DNA of 64,000 nt from JAIMBK01 sp040755215 (GTDB taxonomy: Bacteria; Bacillota; Desulfotomaculia; Desulfotomaculales; Nap2-2B): assembly GCA_040755215.1 (NCBI GenBank), contig JBFMBG010000001.1, forward strand, positions 1 to 64,000, in the 5' to 3' direction. Numbering within the stretch: position 1 is the first letter of the stretch; every line of letters starts with the position of its first letter. Both the position numbers and the translations under genes were made by a program. This document shows positions 26,530 to 34,882 of the stretch, piece by piece. The notes under the pieces are model-generated. The model did not search any database. It had not been told where the DNA came from and worked only from the letters and a program-made list of their open reading frames with translations.

Positions 26530-26545
26530 TGCAAAAAACGTGCCA
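26530..26545 (-). promoter_or_regulatory. Sigma-54 (-24/-12) promoter of the beta-oxidation operon
   Basis: On the minus strand TGGCACGTTTTTTGCA matches the consensus TGGCAC-N5-TTGCA exactly, with GG and GC correctly spaced. It reads toward the 3-hydroxyacyl-CoA dehydrogenase gene, with transcription expected to start about 12 bp beyond. The adjacent gene encodes a sigma-54 activator. Confidence 0.88.
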
Positions 26546-26598
26546 GTAACGGACCCGGGACCGGACAGGCATAACCGCGATAGATTCGCTTATCCCCT

Positions 26599-26611
26599 TT
26601 TCACAATGAAA
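26599..26611. promoter_or_regulatory. Palindromic activator-site candidate upstream of the beta-oxidation operon
   Basis: TTTCACAATGAAA, an inverted repeat TTTCA-N3-TGAAA, centred about 65 bp upstream of the sigma-54 promoter. The same palindrome occurs at 30478-30490, 30784-30796 and 30804-30816, so it is the likely binding site of the neighbouring enhancer-binding protein. Confidence 0.7.
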
Positions 26612-26644
26612 CAGCCATTGCATGAAGATATACCATTTTGAAAA

Positions 26645-28591
26645 CTATACAGATAACTTTAAAGACCTCATCTTCCTCCATAATGTTGTCCTGCTGATTC
26701 CCAATACCTTGGCGACCTTTTCCTTGTTTGAACCATACCTTCTGAGCAGTTCTAAGATTACCTGCTCCTGAAAATTTGCATCTTCGTTTAGAGGTATGCT
26801 TAATATTTCCGATCTTTCAGTTGTTCTTAAACCAAAAGTTTTCTCCCGCTCGGGTTCCGGCCAGTTCATGCCCAGACCCTCAACGGAACCTGTAAGCAAA
26901 AGCCTCTCGATAACATTCAGCAGCTCCCGGATATTTCCCGGCCAGGAATAAGCCGTCAATCTATTTATGAGTTCCTCGGATATATCCACGCCCGCACTGA
27001 TTTCCACCCCGCAGCGCCGCAACTCCTCCAGTTTCTGATGGTAGAACCAGATGATCAGTTCGACAAGATCTTCTTTCCGCTCTCTCAAAGGAGGCAGGTC
27101 GAGCCTTAATACATTCAAACGAAAGTAAAGATCCGCCCGGAACTTTTTTTCTCTGACCAGCTCTTCGATATTGGCGCCCGTAGCAGCAATTACCCTGACG
27201 TCTACAGGAATCAATCCCCTTCCCCCGAGCCGCCTGATCTCCCTTTCCTGTAAAACTCTCAAAAGTTTCGACTGCAGGGACAACGGGATTTCCGTAATTT
27301 CATCCAGAAAAATGGTTCCCCGGTGGGCAAGCTCGAAAAGCCCCATTTTGCCGTTTTTGTCAGCACCGGTGAAGGTGCCCCGCTCGTAACCGAAAAGCTC
27401 GCTGTCCAGAATGGACTCCGGCAGGCTGGCGCAGTTTATCGCCACAAACGGGCCGGATTTCCGGCGGCTTTCGTTGTGAATGCTCTGGGCGAAGATTTCT
27501 TTTCCCGTACCCGATTCGCCCGTAATCAAGATTGTCGAGTCTGTCCGCGCGAATTTCTTCGCCTGTTCAATCACTTCCCGCATCCGCTTATTTTTTCCGC
27601 CTCTAATGTCCTGAAAAGTCGCCCTTGCCACCAGCCTTTTTTCCAGCGCCTCCTTGCGGATGTACTGCTCAATTAACTCAACGTCCTCCACCTTCCGCAA
27701 AGTGATCATTTTGGCGGACTGGCAGCTGTTCAGCCAGATAGGCAGGCAGCTGATGATTATTTTCTGATCCCCAATCTTCGCCGTGATGTGCCTGTTTTCC
27801 TCAATAGAAATCAAGATCTCGGGAAGCGGGGAAGGGGTCTTTTTTATGTGCATACCCGTAACGTGAAAAGTCAAAAGACCCAGAATAACCTGTGCTTTTT
27901 TGTTGGCGGCCAAAATCGTTTCGCTGCTGCTGTCGATCACCATAACCCCGTCGTTCAGCTGATCCAGTATTGCCGAAAGCTGGTGAACGCGCTCGCTTTC
28001 CTTCCTGCGGGCCAAAATTATTTCCCGCGCCCGGCGAAGCGATTCCACAATCGACTCCTTGCTGGGGTACACAACCTGCGTAGGTATCCCTGCTTTTTCT
28101 ATTCTCCTTGCCAGACAGGCCGCCGTAGTGACGATGATTTCCGGTTTGGCCTCAATCGCCTTCCGCATTTGGGGCTCGATTTGTTCCGAAGAATCAAAAA
28201 TGAAAGGGATCAGGTTGAATTCTCCCAATATTTCGGAAAAGGCTTCAAAATTGCACGGCTTCACTTCTTCTTCGTAACCGAAATAGGCGACGTTCCGGTA
28301 GTCAACATACCTTTTGATTTTCGCCAGTATGTACAGCAGATCAAAGGAATTGTTGTACATGAAAACAACCGGTATGGTAAATTCTTCCGGCAGCCACGTC
28401 CGCCAGTACCTTTTCATAATGATAACTTTGAAATTCTTCGCCACAGGGTCATTTAACGCTTGCTCCAAAACCTGTCTCCGGCAACCTACTTCTATTATTT
28501 CCACTCCCGTTTCGCCTATTTCCCGACAGGTTTGGCCAACAAGTTTTGTGAAGTCGTGACCGGGAGAAAGCATGAGAATTTCCTTTTGCAT
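26645..28591 (-). CDS. PrpR-like sigma-54-dependent transcriptional activator
   Basis: A 648-residue enhancer-binding protein. Residues 1-175 form a PrpR_N-type sensor (SPGHDFTKLVGQTCREIG, ending EAKPEIIVTTAACLARRIEKAG), which in relatives senses a CoA-derived metabolite. A PAS domain (about 205-310) is followed by the AAA+ domain with Walker A GESGTGKE near 357, the sigma-54 contact loop GTFTGA near 405 and Walker B GTIFLDEI. A Fis-type helix-turn-helix (GSNKEKVAKVLGISRTTLWR) is at the C-terminus. ATG 28591 has GGAGG. It lies between the two units bearing sigma-54 promoters and is the obvious regulator of both. Confidence 0.9.
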   Translation of the reverse strand: MQKEILMLSPGHDFTKLVGQTCREIGETGVEIIEVGCRRQVLEQALNDPVAKNFKVIIMKRYWRTWLPEEFTIPVVFMYNNSFDLLYILAKIKRYVDYRNVAYFGYEEEVKPCNFEAFSEILGEFNLIPFIFDSSEQIEPQMRKAIEAKPEIIVTTAACLARRIEKAGIPTQVVYPSKESIVESLRRAREIILARRKESERVHQLSAILDQLNDGVMVIDSSSETILAANKKAQVILGLLTFHVTGMHIKKTPSPLPEILISIEENRHITAKIGDQKIIISCLPIWLNSCQSAKMITLRKVEDVELIEQYIRKEALEKRLVARATFQDIRGGKNKRMREVIEQAKKFARTDSTILITGESGTGKEIFAQSIHNESRRKSGPFVAINCASLPESILDSELFGYERGTFTGADKNGKMGLFELAHRGTIFLDEITEIPLSLQSKLLRVLQEREIRRLGGRGLIPVDVRVIAATGANIEELVREKKFRADLYFRLNVLRLDLPPLRERKEDLVELIIWFYHQKLEELRRCGVEISAGVDISEELINRLTAYSWPGNIRELLNVIERLLLTGSVEGLGMNWPEPEREKTFGLRTTERSEILSIPLNEDANFQEQVILELLRRYGSNKEKVAKVLGISRTTLWRKMRSLKLSV

Positions 28592-28696
28592 CCGAATTCC
28601 TCCTTAACAATATAAGCAAGAGGATAACCAGAAGAGCCCCCGGCGGCCCTTTTTCGCCAGGCTTTTGAGATCGCCGGAGGCTCCCGTCAGGCACTG

Positions 28697-30322
28697 CTAC
28701 TCTTGCTCCTTTTTCTTTAGCTCCTCGGCGACCAGAACCCGCCTCAGCAGTTTCCCCACGGCGGATTTCGGCAGCTCTTTGCGAAATTCCACGCGCCGGG
28801 GCACTTTATAAGCGGCCAGCCTCTCCCTGCAGAACTCGATAATCTCTTCTTCCGTAGCGCTCTCTCCTTCCCTCAGCACGATGTAGGCCTTAACTGTTTC
28901 CCCCCGGTAGGGATCGGGCACGCCGGCCACCACAGCCTCCAAAACTTTCGGGTGAGTGAAGAGAACCTCTTCGACTTCCCTGGGATAAATGTTGTAACCC
29001 CCGGCAATGATCAAATCCTTTTTCCGGTCAACGATATAGAAGTAGCCGTCTTCATCCATGCGGGCCAGGTCCCCCGTATAAAGCCATCCGTCGCGAAGCG
29101 CCTTCGCCGTTTCCTCCGGCCTGTTCCAGTACCCTTTCATCACCTGGGGGCCTTTGATCACCAGCTCCCCGATCTCCCCCACGGGAACCACCCGGGTACC
29201 CGTTTCCGCATCCATAATCTTGCACTCCGTATCCGGATAGGGAATTCCTATGCTCCCCGGCTTATTCTCGCCAAAAACAGGATTGCTGTGGGTAACCGGC
29301 GACGCCTCCGAAAGCCCGTACCCCTCCGCCAGCAAAGAAGCAGTCCCCGCCAGCTTTTTCGCGTACCCGTTAAATACCTCCTGCGGAAGCGGCGCCGCCC
29401 CGGAACTGTAAACCATCACCGTCGAAAAATCTTCAAAGTCGGGGCAGTTCAGCAGGGCCAGAAACATGGTGGGCACGCCGGGGAAAAACGTCGGGCGGTA
29501 CTGGCTGATTATTTTCGCTATTTCCGCGGGGACGAAACGCGGGACCAGGATCATCGTCGTTCCGGCCGCAATGGCCAGATTCATGCAGCAGGTCATCCCG
29601 TAAACGTGGAAAAAGGGCAATACCGACAAAATAAGCCTTTTGTTTTCGTCGCCCCGGAAAAAGTGATTGACCTGGGTGGTGTTGGCGTACAGGTTGAAGT
29701 GGGTCAGGGCCGCCGCTTTAGGTACGCCGGTAGTTCCTCCGGTGTACTGCAAAACCGCTATATCCTGTTCCGGATCGATCTCGACTGCCGGGGCTGGGCC
29801 GCGCTCGCTCAAATACAGGTCCGGCAGCCAGGGGGTCCCTTCCGGCAATTCCGGCTTGCCGGCAAAACCGGTCAGCAGCACTTTCTCCAACGGAGTTTTG
29901 GCGGAAACGTTTTTAACGCGCGGGTAAAGGTCAATTAAAGTGATGATCATTTTTGACTGGGAGTCGTTGACCTGGTGTTCTATTTCCCTTTCCACATACA
30001 TGGGGTTGGTATTTACAACAATGGCTCCCAGGCGCAAGATTGCATAATAACTGATTACAAAATCCGGGCAGTTGGGCAGCATCAGGGCCACCCTGTCACC
30101 CTTGCGAACCCCCAGGTCATAAAGGGCGGAGGCCAGCCTTTCAACGCATGCCCCCAGCTGTTGATAGGGTGTTTCCCGCCCAAAGAAGATCATGGCTGTT
30201 TTCTCCGGAAATTTACTTACCGTGCGCGCCAGCAAAGCAGGCAAAGAAATTTTTTCAAATGAAATGTTGAAGGGTACACCTCCCTTTTCATAAACTGCAA
30301 CCCAGGGACGCGGATAACTCAT
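28697..30322 (-). CDS. Medium/long-chain-type acyl-CoA ligase (AMP-forming)
   Basis: A 541-residue ANL enzyme. ATP loop QYTGGTTGVPKAA near residue 180, GYGLSEASPVTH near 325, TGDLARMDEDGYFYIVDRKK near 410, and the catalytic Lys in KSAVGKLLRRVL at the end. It makes acyl-CoA with ATP hydrolysis to AMP. ATG 30322 (MSYPRPWVAVYEKG) follows AAGGAGAGGAG. A longer in-frame reading to 30526 lacks a site and is untypical. Expected to be driven by the sigma-54 promoter at 30655-30670 through a leader of about 320 nt. It probably feeds the beta-oxidation operon next door. Confidence 0.9.
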   Translation of the reverse strand: MSYPRPWVAVYEKGGVPFNISFEKISLPALLARTVSKFPEKTAMIFFGRETPYQQLGACVERLASALYDLGVRKGDRVALMLPNCPDFVISYYAILRLGAIVVNTNPMYVEREIEHQVNDSQSKMIITLIDLYPRVKNVSAKTPLEKVLLTGFAGKPELPEGTPWLPDLYLSERGPAPAVEIDPEQDIAVLQYTGGTTGVPKAAALTHFNLYANTTQVNHFFRGDENKRLILSVLPFFHVYGMTCCMNLAIAAGTTMILVPRFVPAEIAKIISQYRPTFFPGVPTMFLALLNCPDFEDFSTVMVYSSGAAPLPQEVFNGYAKKLAGTASLLAEGYGLSEASPVTHSNPVFGENKPGSIGIPYPDTECKIMDAETGTRVVPVGEIGELVIKGPQVMKGYWNRPEETAKALRDGWLYTGDLARMDEDGYFYIVDRKKDLIIAGGYNIYPREVEEVLFTHPKVLEAVVAGVPDPYRGETVKAYIVLREGESATEEEIIEFCRERLAAYKVPRRVEFRKELPKSAVGKLLRRVLVAEELKKKEQE

Positions 30323-30477
30323 TTTTTTCACTCCTCTCCTTAAAAATTTGACATGGTTATTTACTTTGCTTAAGCTATTTTGAATATCAGGCCCGGCTCT
30401 AATGTAAATGGCCGGTATAATCTCTGCAAGTTTAAACCAGCTTCTCCCATCCAAAAAAGCTTTTTTGAGTACCGGTT

Positions 30478-30490
30478 TTTCATAATGAAA
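30478..30490. promoter_or_regulatory. TTTCA-N3-TGAAA palindrome inside the ligase leader
   Basis: TTTCATAATGAAA, same consensus as the other three sites, but located between the sigma-54 promoter and the ligase start. It could be an additional activator site acting on the promoter from downstream, or serve an unrecognised promoter closer to the gene. Confidence 0.55.
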
Positions 30491-30654
30491 CACTACCGAC
30501 GGAAGCAGAAAATGATCCTCAACCACCCCGAACTGGTGCCCGACCTAGCCCTGCTCAACCCGTCCTTCACCGCCGGAATGCCGCCGAAACTCACCGCCTT
30601 GCCGGGGACGGTCACGGTGGGGTTCTCCTTTTGCGTAATTTTTGAAATAATACT

Positions 30655-30670
30655 TGCAAAAAACATACCA
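30655..30670 (-). promoter_or_regulatory. Sigma-54 promoter upstream of the acyl-CoA ligase
   Basis: Minus-strand TGGTATGTTTTTTGCA keeps the invariant GG and GC at sigma-54 spacing, and the spacer is nearly identical to that of the promoter at 26530. A tandem pair of activator palindromes lies about 130-150 bp upstream, the usual distance for enhancer-binding proteins. Confidence 0.78.
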
Positions 30671-30783
30671 TTACCGATAGAGCTTTTCTTCTATAGCGGC
30701 TAAAATAGTTCATCCGCAGGCGTAAGTTTCTAAAATTCTCTAAAATTTAGTAAAAAAACGGCCTTTCAATTTATTTGGCTTCG

Positions 30784-30816
30784 TTTCACAATGAAATTTT
30801 ACGTTTCAAAATGAAA
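30784..30816. promoter_or_regulatory. Tandem activator-site pair
   Basis: TTTCACAATGAAA (30784-30796) and TTTCAAAATGAAA (30804-30816). The centres are 20 bp apart, about two helical turns, so two activator dimers would bind the same DNA face. This is the classic upstream-activating arrangement for a sigma-54 regulator. Confidence 0.72.
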
Positions 30817-30958
30817 TTTTTATTATAAATTACTTTAACAATGATAATACGCCAAAAACTAGATTTTTCCCTTCCACTTCGGCTGCGAATGTAATATTTA
30901 CGTTGTAACCGCACCTTACGGAAAAATACATGTTCAAGCAAAATTTTAAAGATAAAAA

Positions 30959-30999
30959 AGCACGTTTTCTAAACGTACGTACGTTTTAGAAAACGTGCT
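30959..30999 (-). terminator. Intrinsic terminator of trxA, long palindrome
   Basis: A 41-bp near-perfect palindrome (arms AGCACGTTTTCTAAA and TTTAGAAAACGTGCT around CGTACGTACG) is followed on the minus strand by a run of six T. It lies about 40 bp after the thioredoxin stop codon. The symmetric centre is unusual and could also extrude or bind a protein. Confidence 0.75.
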
Positions 31000-31038
31000 C
31001 CGGCGTTATCCAGCCGGGTGGTTTTTCCGCGGGTCACC

Positions 31039-31371
31039 CTAACTTAAATGCTTGTCCACAAACTTTTTAAGGTCGCCCTTGGTCTTAAAACCGATGGACC
31101 GTTCCATTTCCTGGCCGTTCTTAAACAAGATGAGAGTCGGGATGCTGCTGACCTTAAAATCGGACGCCGGACCCTGGTTTTCATCCACGTTTAACTTGGC
31201 CACCTGCAATTTACCCGCGTATTCGGCAGCAATCTCCTCCAACACCGGGGCAATCATCTTACACGGGCCGCACCAGGGGGCCCAAAAATCCACCAGTACG
31301 GGATTTTTTGCCGACGCAATGAACTCTTTAAAGCTGGCGCTGTCGAGAACCTGGATACTTTCGCTGGCCAA
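31039..31371 (-). CDS. trxA: Thioredoxin
   Basis: A 110-residue cytosolic dithiol-disulfide oxidoreductase with active site WCGPC in FWAPWCGPCKMIAPVLEE and the cis-proline in SSIPTLILFKNG. TTG 31371 follows GGGAG at 8 bases. Monocistronic, with its own consensus sigma-A promoter and terminator. Confidence 0.95.
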   Translation of the reverse strand: MASESIQVLDSASFKEFIASAKNPVLVDFWAPWCGPCKMIAPVLEEIAAEYAGKLQVAKLNVDENQGPASDFKVSSIPTLILFKNGQEMERSIGFKTKGDLKKFVDKHLS

Positions 31372-31421
31372 TCTTTTCTCTCCCTTCTTTCCTTAGAATT
31401 ACTTGCGGTACTTTTTACCCC

Positions 31422-31450
31422 ATTATAGTTTACCCACTCCCGGGTGTCAA
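31422..31450 (-). promoter_or_regulatory. Consensus housekeeping promoter of trxA
   Basis: On the minus strand TTGACA (31445-31450), a 17-bp spacer and TATAAT (31422-31427): a perfect sigma-A match. Initiation is expected near 31415, giving a leader of about 45 nt. Confidence 0.9.
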
Positions 31451-31482
31451 TAAAAAACCCCACGCGTGCCGTGACCCTCCCC

Positions 31483-31609
31483 AAGTTTTCTTGAACCCTG
31501 TCCCTACAGGTGGGTGCCCTCCTGGCTGCTTTTTGGGTCCCCGCGGCGGGGGCATCCAAGCCACAACCAGAGGCCGGGCTCCCTTTCAATTTGTGTTGGC
31601 TCAAAACTT
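31483..31609 (-). ncRNA. Candidate structured RNA, 6S-RNA-like
   Basis: The 365-bp gap between nif3 and trxA has no gene but can fold as a closed RNA on the minus strand. Its ends AAGTTTTGAGCC and GGGTTCAAGAAAACTT pair. The interior has CTCTGGTTGTGGC on the 5' side and GGGCACCCACCT...AGGGTTCAAG on the 3' side, which I recall as typical of Firmicutes 6S RNA. A plausible promoter TTGCCA-N17-TAACAT lies further upstream (about 31670-31698), so the transcript may be nearer 190 nt. Family assignment is from memory, and the ends are uncertain. Confidence 0.45.
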
Positions 31610-31764
31610 CAAGGTGATCACGCACACGGCAGGGTGCGTGCGCAAGAACCGCGTTCCTTGTGAGTACTATGTTAACATAAGCGAAGGCTCTTGGCAAGTA
31701 CCTGCAGCAAAACTTCAGCTAAACAGAATAATCGCAAAAATTCCCGGGAGCGGGAGAAAAACGG

Positions 31765-32883
31765 CTAGCGAAAAGCAAAAGGATCGGCCTGGCGCTCCGC
31801 CAAAAATATTTCGACGCGCCAGCCTTTCTGCCGACATCGTTCGCCCAGAAATTCCCGCAAAGCAGGCAGGATTACCCGCTCCGTCCCGTAATGCCCGGCA
31901 TCGACAAAGCTCATCCCGGCCGCGAGCATATCTTTAGCGGCGTGGTAGCCGATATCGCCGGTAACCAGGACGTCGGCGCCGGCGGCCAGGGCAACCGGCC
32001 AGAGTTCTGCGCCCGCTCCCCCGCAAACGGCCACGCGCCGGATTTCCCGCGCCCGCTCCCCGCCGCAACGCAAATGCTCCACTCCCAAAACCTTCTTGAC
32101 ATAGTCGCAAAATTCCTGAAAAACCATGGGCCTGGGCAGGAGGCCGATTCGCCCCGTGCCCCGGGGAGCCCCTTCGTTGGCCAGGGGGTAAAGGTCGTAG
32201 GCCGCTTCTTCGTAGGGGTGCGCGGCCAGCACGGCCTGCACTGCCTGCCCGGCCAGTTCAACGGGCACAATGGTTTCCAGGCGGACCTCGTCCACGTACG
32301 CCAACTCGCCGGCTCTGCCGATAAAGGGATTGGTTCCTTCCAGGGGGCGAAAGGTGCCCTGGCCCGCAACCTGAAAAGTGCACTCGCTGTAATTGCCGAT
32401 CCAGCCGGCCCCCGCTCTCCCCAGGGCGGCGCGCACCTCTTCCGCGTAGCCTGCCGGGACAAAAACAACCAGCTTTAAAAATTTTTGCCGGTGGGTGACG
32501 CGCAGGACGCTTGCTTCCTGCAGCCCCAACCGGCGCGCCAGTTCGTCGCTTACCCCCCGTGCCGTGTTGTCCAGGTTGGTGTGGGCTGCGTACACCGCGA
32601 TCCCGGCCCGGACCAGGGAGGCCAGCAAGGCGCCCCGGGGCCGGTCGGTGCGCAAATTTTTCAAAGGCTTGAAAAACAAGGGATGGTGGCAAATCACCAG
32701 TTGCACCCCTTTCTCCGCAGCCTCGCGGCCCACCTCTTCGTCCACGTCCAGGGCCAGCAACACCCGGTGAATCTCGCTATCCGGGTCTCCCAGCTGCAGA
32801 CCGGGGTTATCCCACTCTTCGGCCAGCTCCAGAGGAGCCAGCTCTTCCACCAGCCTGCATAAATCCTCAGCTTTCACCGGCAT
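31765..32883 (-). CDS. Nif3-like dinuclear metal-binding protein (YqfO type)
   Basis: A 372-residue Nif3/DUF34 protein. Metal-ligand motifs ICHHPLFFKPLKNL near residue 63 and AHTNLD near 100, with the C-terminal DAGHYGTERVILP. The length reflects the middle PII-like domain found in the Firmicutes version. Biochemical role unsettled (annotated as GTP cyclohydrolase 1 type 2-like). The start overlaps the end of trmK by 17 bp, the conserved trmK-nif3 pairing. Confidence 0.9.
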   Translation of the reverse strand: MPVKAEDLCRLVEELAPLELAEEWDNPGLQLGDPDSEIHRVLLALDVDEEVGREAAEKGVQLVICHHPLFFKPLKNLRTDRPRGALLASLVRAGIAVYAAHTNLDNTARGVSDELARRLGLQEASVLRVTHRQKFLKLVVFVPAGYAEEVRAALGRAGAGWIGNYSECTFQVAGQGTFRPLEGTNPFIGRAGELAYVDEVRLETIVPVELAGQAVQAVLAAHPYEEAAYDLYPLANEGAPRGTGRIGLLPRPMVFQEFCDYVKKVLGVEHLRCGGERAREIRRVAVCGGAGAELWPVALAAGADVLVTGDIGYHAAKDMLAAGMSFVDAGHYGTERVILPALREFLGERCRQKGWRVEIFLAERQADPFAFR

Positions 32884-33568
32884 ACCTCGCCAGCACCTCC
32901 CTTATTTTCGCCAGTTCGGCCGTCAGCCTGATCGCCTTTTCCTGGGCGTCCGGGGAGCGGCTGCGCTCCAAACCGCTTAAGATCCGCCGGTAATTTCTTT
33001 TGAGCCCCTCCAGGTAGGAAATGAAAACGGGGCCCCCTTTTTCCGCCAGGCGGGGGCCGATGGCGATCAAAAACCGGTCTTCCGTGCTCTCTTTACCCTG
33101 TTCGGCGGCGATGACAACGTACAGGCGGCCCCCTTCTTCCACCAGCGCTTCGTCCGCCAGCCGCCAGCCGTTGTCCACCAGCCACAGGCGCAGGTCGCCG
33201 GCGTCGGCCATCGGCTGCAGGATCAATTTCTCCAGGCGGTTGAAAACCAGCGGGGTGGCGGCCAGCAGTTCCTTGATCGTGTTTCCGCCCAGGCCGGCCA
33301 CCACCGCCACCTGCGCCTCACCGGGAGAAAGCGCTTCCAGACCTGACCCCAGGCGGACCTCAATTTTATCCTCCAGCCCGTAAGACCGGACCCAAAAACG
33401 AGCGCGCTCCCACGGTTTTGCATTCAATTCCGTGGCGATGACCCGCGGGCTGCGTCCGGTCCGCACCAGGTAAACGGGCAAATAGGCGTGGTCGGTGCCG
33501 ATATCGGCCACTACCTTGCCGGGCGGAACAAAGCCGGCCACCGCCTCAAGACGCTTTGATAAACGCAG
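32867..33568 (-). CDS. trmK: tRNA (adenine22-N1)-methyltransferase TrmK
   Basis: A class-I SAM methyltransferase of COG2384. ADIGTDHAYLPVYLV is the SAM motif, AGLGGNTIKELL and LILQPMADAGDLRLWL the family blocks. Relatives start near LSKRL; here that segment (RLSKRLEAVAGF) is in frame but no ATG, GTG or TTG precedes it. A CTG at 33566-33568 has GGGAGGG 8 bases upstream and is my preferred start; a GTG at 33541 would remove the conserved N-terminus. It modifies A22 of tRNA in the cytosol. The rpoD gene often found upstream is not present. Confidence 0.87.
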   Translation of the reverse strand: MRLSKRLEAVAGFVPPGKVVADIGTDHAYLPVYLVRTGRSPRVIATELNAKPWERARFWVRSYGLEDKIEVRLGSGLEALSPGEAQVAVVAGLGGNTIKELLAATPLVFNRLEKLILQPMADAGDLRLWLVDNGWRLADEALVEEGGRLYVVIAAEQGKESTEDRFLIAIGPRLAEKGGPVFISYLEGLKRNYRRILSGLERSRSPDAQEKAIRLTAELAKIREVLARYAGES

Positions 33569-33771
33569 CGACCCTTCCCTCCCTTTTACAGTAAAAAGTT
33601 GAACGTCAAGTTATACACAATATTTTCTGCTCAAAAATTTTACCATAAACAGGCTGGCATTTTAAAATCTTTACCATTAAAAAGGAAAATTAATTTTTTT
33701 GTCGAATTGGGGTAGGCAAAATCAATTAAAATTATCCCTATTTTAAATTTTTAGGAGGTTAAAGCTAAAAA

Positions 33772-34593
33772 ATGGATATATTGGAGCGAATCGTCAGTGT
33801 TGCCCCGCACATCAAAGAACTGCTGGGACCGGCCTACGTGCTGGCCATCTCCGACCTGGATAAATATGTCTGGTACACGGAAGGCGAAACTTTAAAACTG
33901 GGGATAAAAGTCAACGACCCGGTTAAGCCCGGGTCAATAGCCTCAACCACCATGCAAGCCGGTAAAAGACAGATCCGCACCGTATCTAAGGAGCTCTACG
34001 GAGTTCCTTATATGGGCGTCGGCATACCGATCATTGACGACGAAGGGAAAGTGGTGGGCAGTGTCGCCTATGCGGTGGAAACTAGCACAGCGGATAAAAT
34101 CCAGGAAATTGCCAGCAGCCTGAAAGAAAGCACAATCAACGTCAATACCGAAGTCACTTCCCTCTCCTCGGCGGCCCAGCAGCTGGCTGCTTCGGTCAGC
34201 GAGCTGGCCGGCAAAACCGATAACATCCGCAGCGAAATGGACAGCATGGGCGAGGTGCTGAACTTAATCCAGGACGTGGCTTCCATGACGCACCTGCTGG
34301 GTTTAAACGCGGCCATTGAAGCCGCCCGCGCCGGCGAGCAGGGCCGGGGATTTACCGTGGTGGCCGAAGAAATCCGCAAGCTGGCCGAAAAGACCCAGCG
34401 CAACGTGAAAGAAATTTCAAGCAAACTGGCCGGCGTGACGAACACAATAATTGGCTTCCTGGAGAGCATCAACCAGATTTCCGACGTTGCCGAACACCAG
34501 GCCTCCGCTACCCAACAAATCGTTGCCGTGCTGAACGAACTGGAAAAAAACGCGCAGGAATTAAGCGCCATCTCGCAAAAACTCATCCAGTAA
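33772..34593 (+). CDS. Soluble methyl-accepting chemotaxis-type signal transducer
   Basis: A 273-residue protein without membrane segments. Residues 1-110 form a PAS/cache-like sensor (LAISDLDKYVWYTEGETLK, GVGIPIIDDEGKVVGSVAYA). Residues 115-273 are an MCP signalling coiled coil with the kinase-contact tip LGLNAAIEAARAGEQGRGF. It probably senses a cytosolic ligand or redox state and signals to CheA. Ribosome binding site AGGAGG before the ATG; an A+T-rich promoter region and a strong terminator make it monocistronic. Confidence 0.88.
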   Translation: MDILERIVSVAPHIKELLGPAYVLAISDLDKYVWYTEGETLKLGIKVNDPVKPGSIASTTMQAGKRQIRTVSKELYGVPYMGVGIPIIDDEGKVVGSVAYAVETSTADKIQEIASSLKESTINVNTEVTSLSSAAQQLAASVSELAGKTDNIRSEMDSMGEVLNLIQDVASMTHLLGLNAAIEAARAGEQGRGFTVVAEEIRKLAEKTQRNVKEISSKLAGVTNTIIGFLESINQISDVAEHQASATQQIVAVLNELEKNAQELSAISQKLIQ

Positions 34594-34708
34594 AAGCGCT
34601 GAAACTTCAAAACCGCCAAAGCCTGTTTGGAAAAACCTTCCTCGAAAATAGATTTTCATGATTAACGGCGAGAACGATAGTTCGTCATGGGGAACTCTCC
34701 TGAAAAAA

Positions 34709-34757
34709 ACCCGGCGGTCCGGGTCGAAAGCTTGTGCCGGCTGCGCCGGGTGTTTTT
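34709..34757 (+). terminator. Intrinsic terminator of the chemoreceptor gene
   Basis: Stem ACCCGGCG (34709-34716) with CGCCGGGT (34744-34751), followed by GTTTTTAT. Located 115 bp after the chemoreceptor stop, before malQ. Confidence 0.75.
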
Positions 34758-34882
34758 ATTTCAACGGAATATGAAATAATCTTTTGCATAGTTTTGAATC
34801 AAACGGCTACACTTTTCATAAACTTCCGGTTAAGTGCATTCGTAATTTGCTTCTTTTTACCAGAAACTGGAGGTTGACAATT

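Noticed and set aside
30425..30441. A third sigma-54 promoter in the ligase leader
   Set aside because: TGG and TTGC are present on the minus strand but the spacing is one base short.
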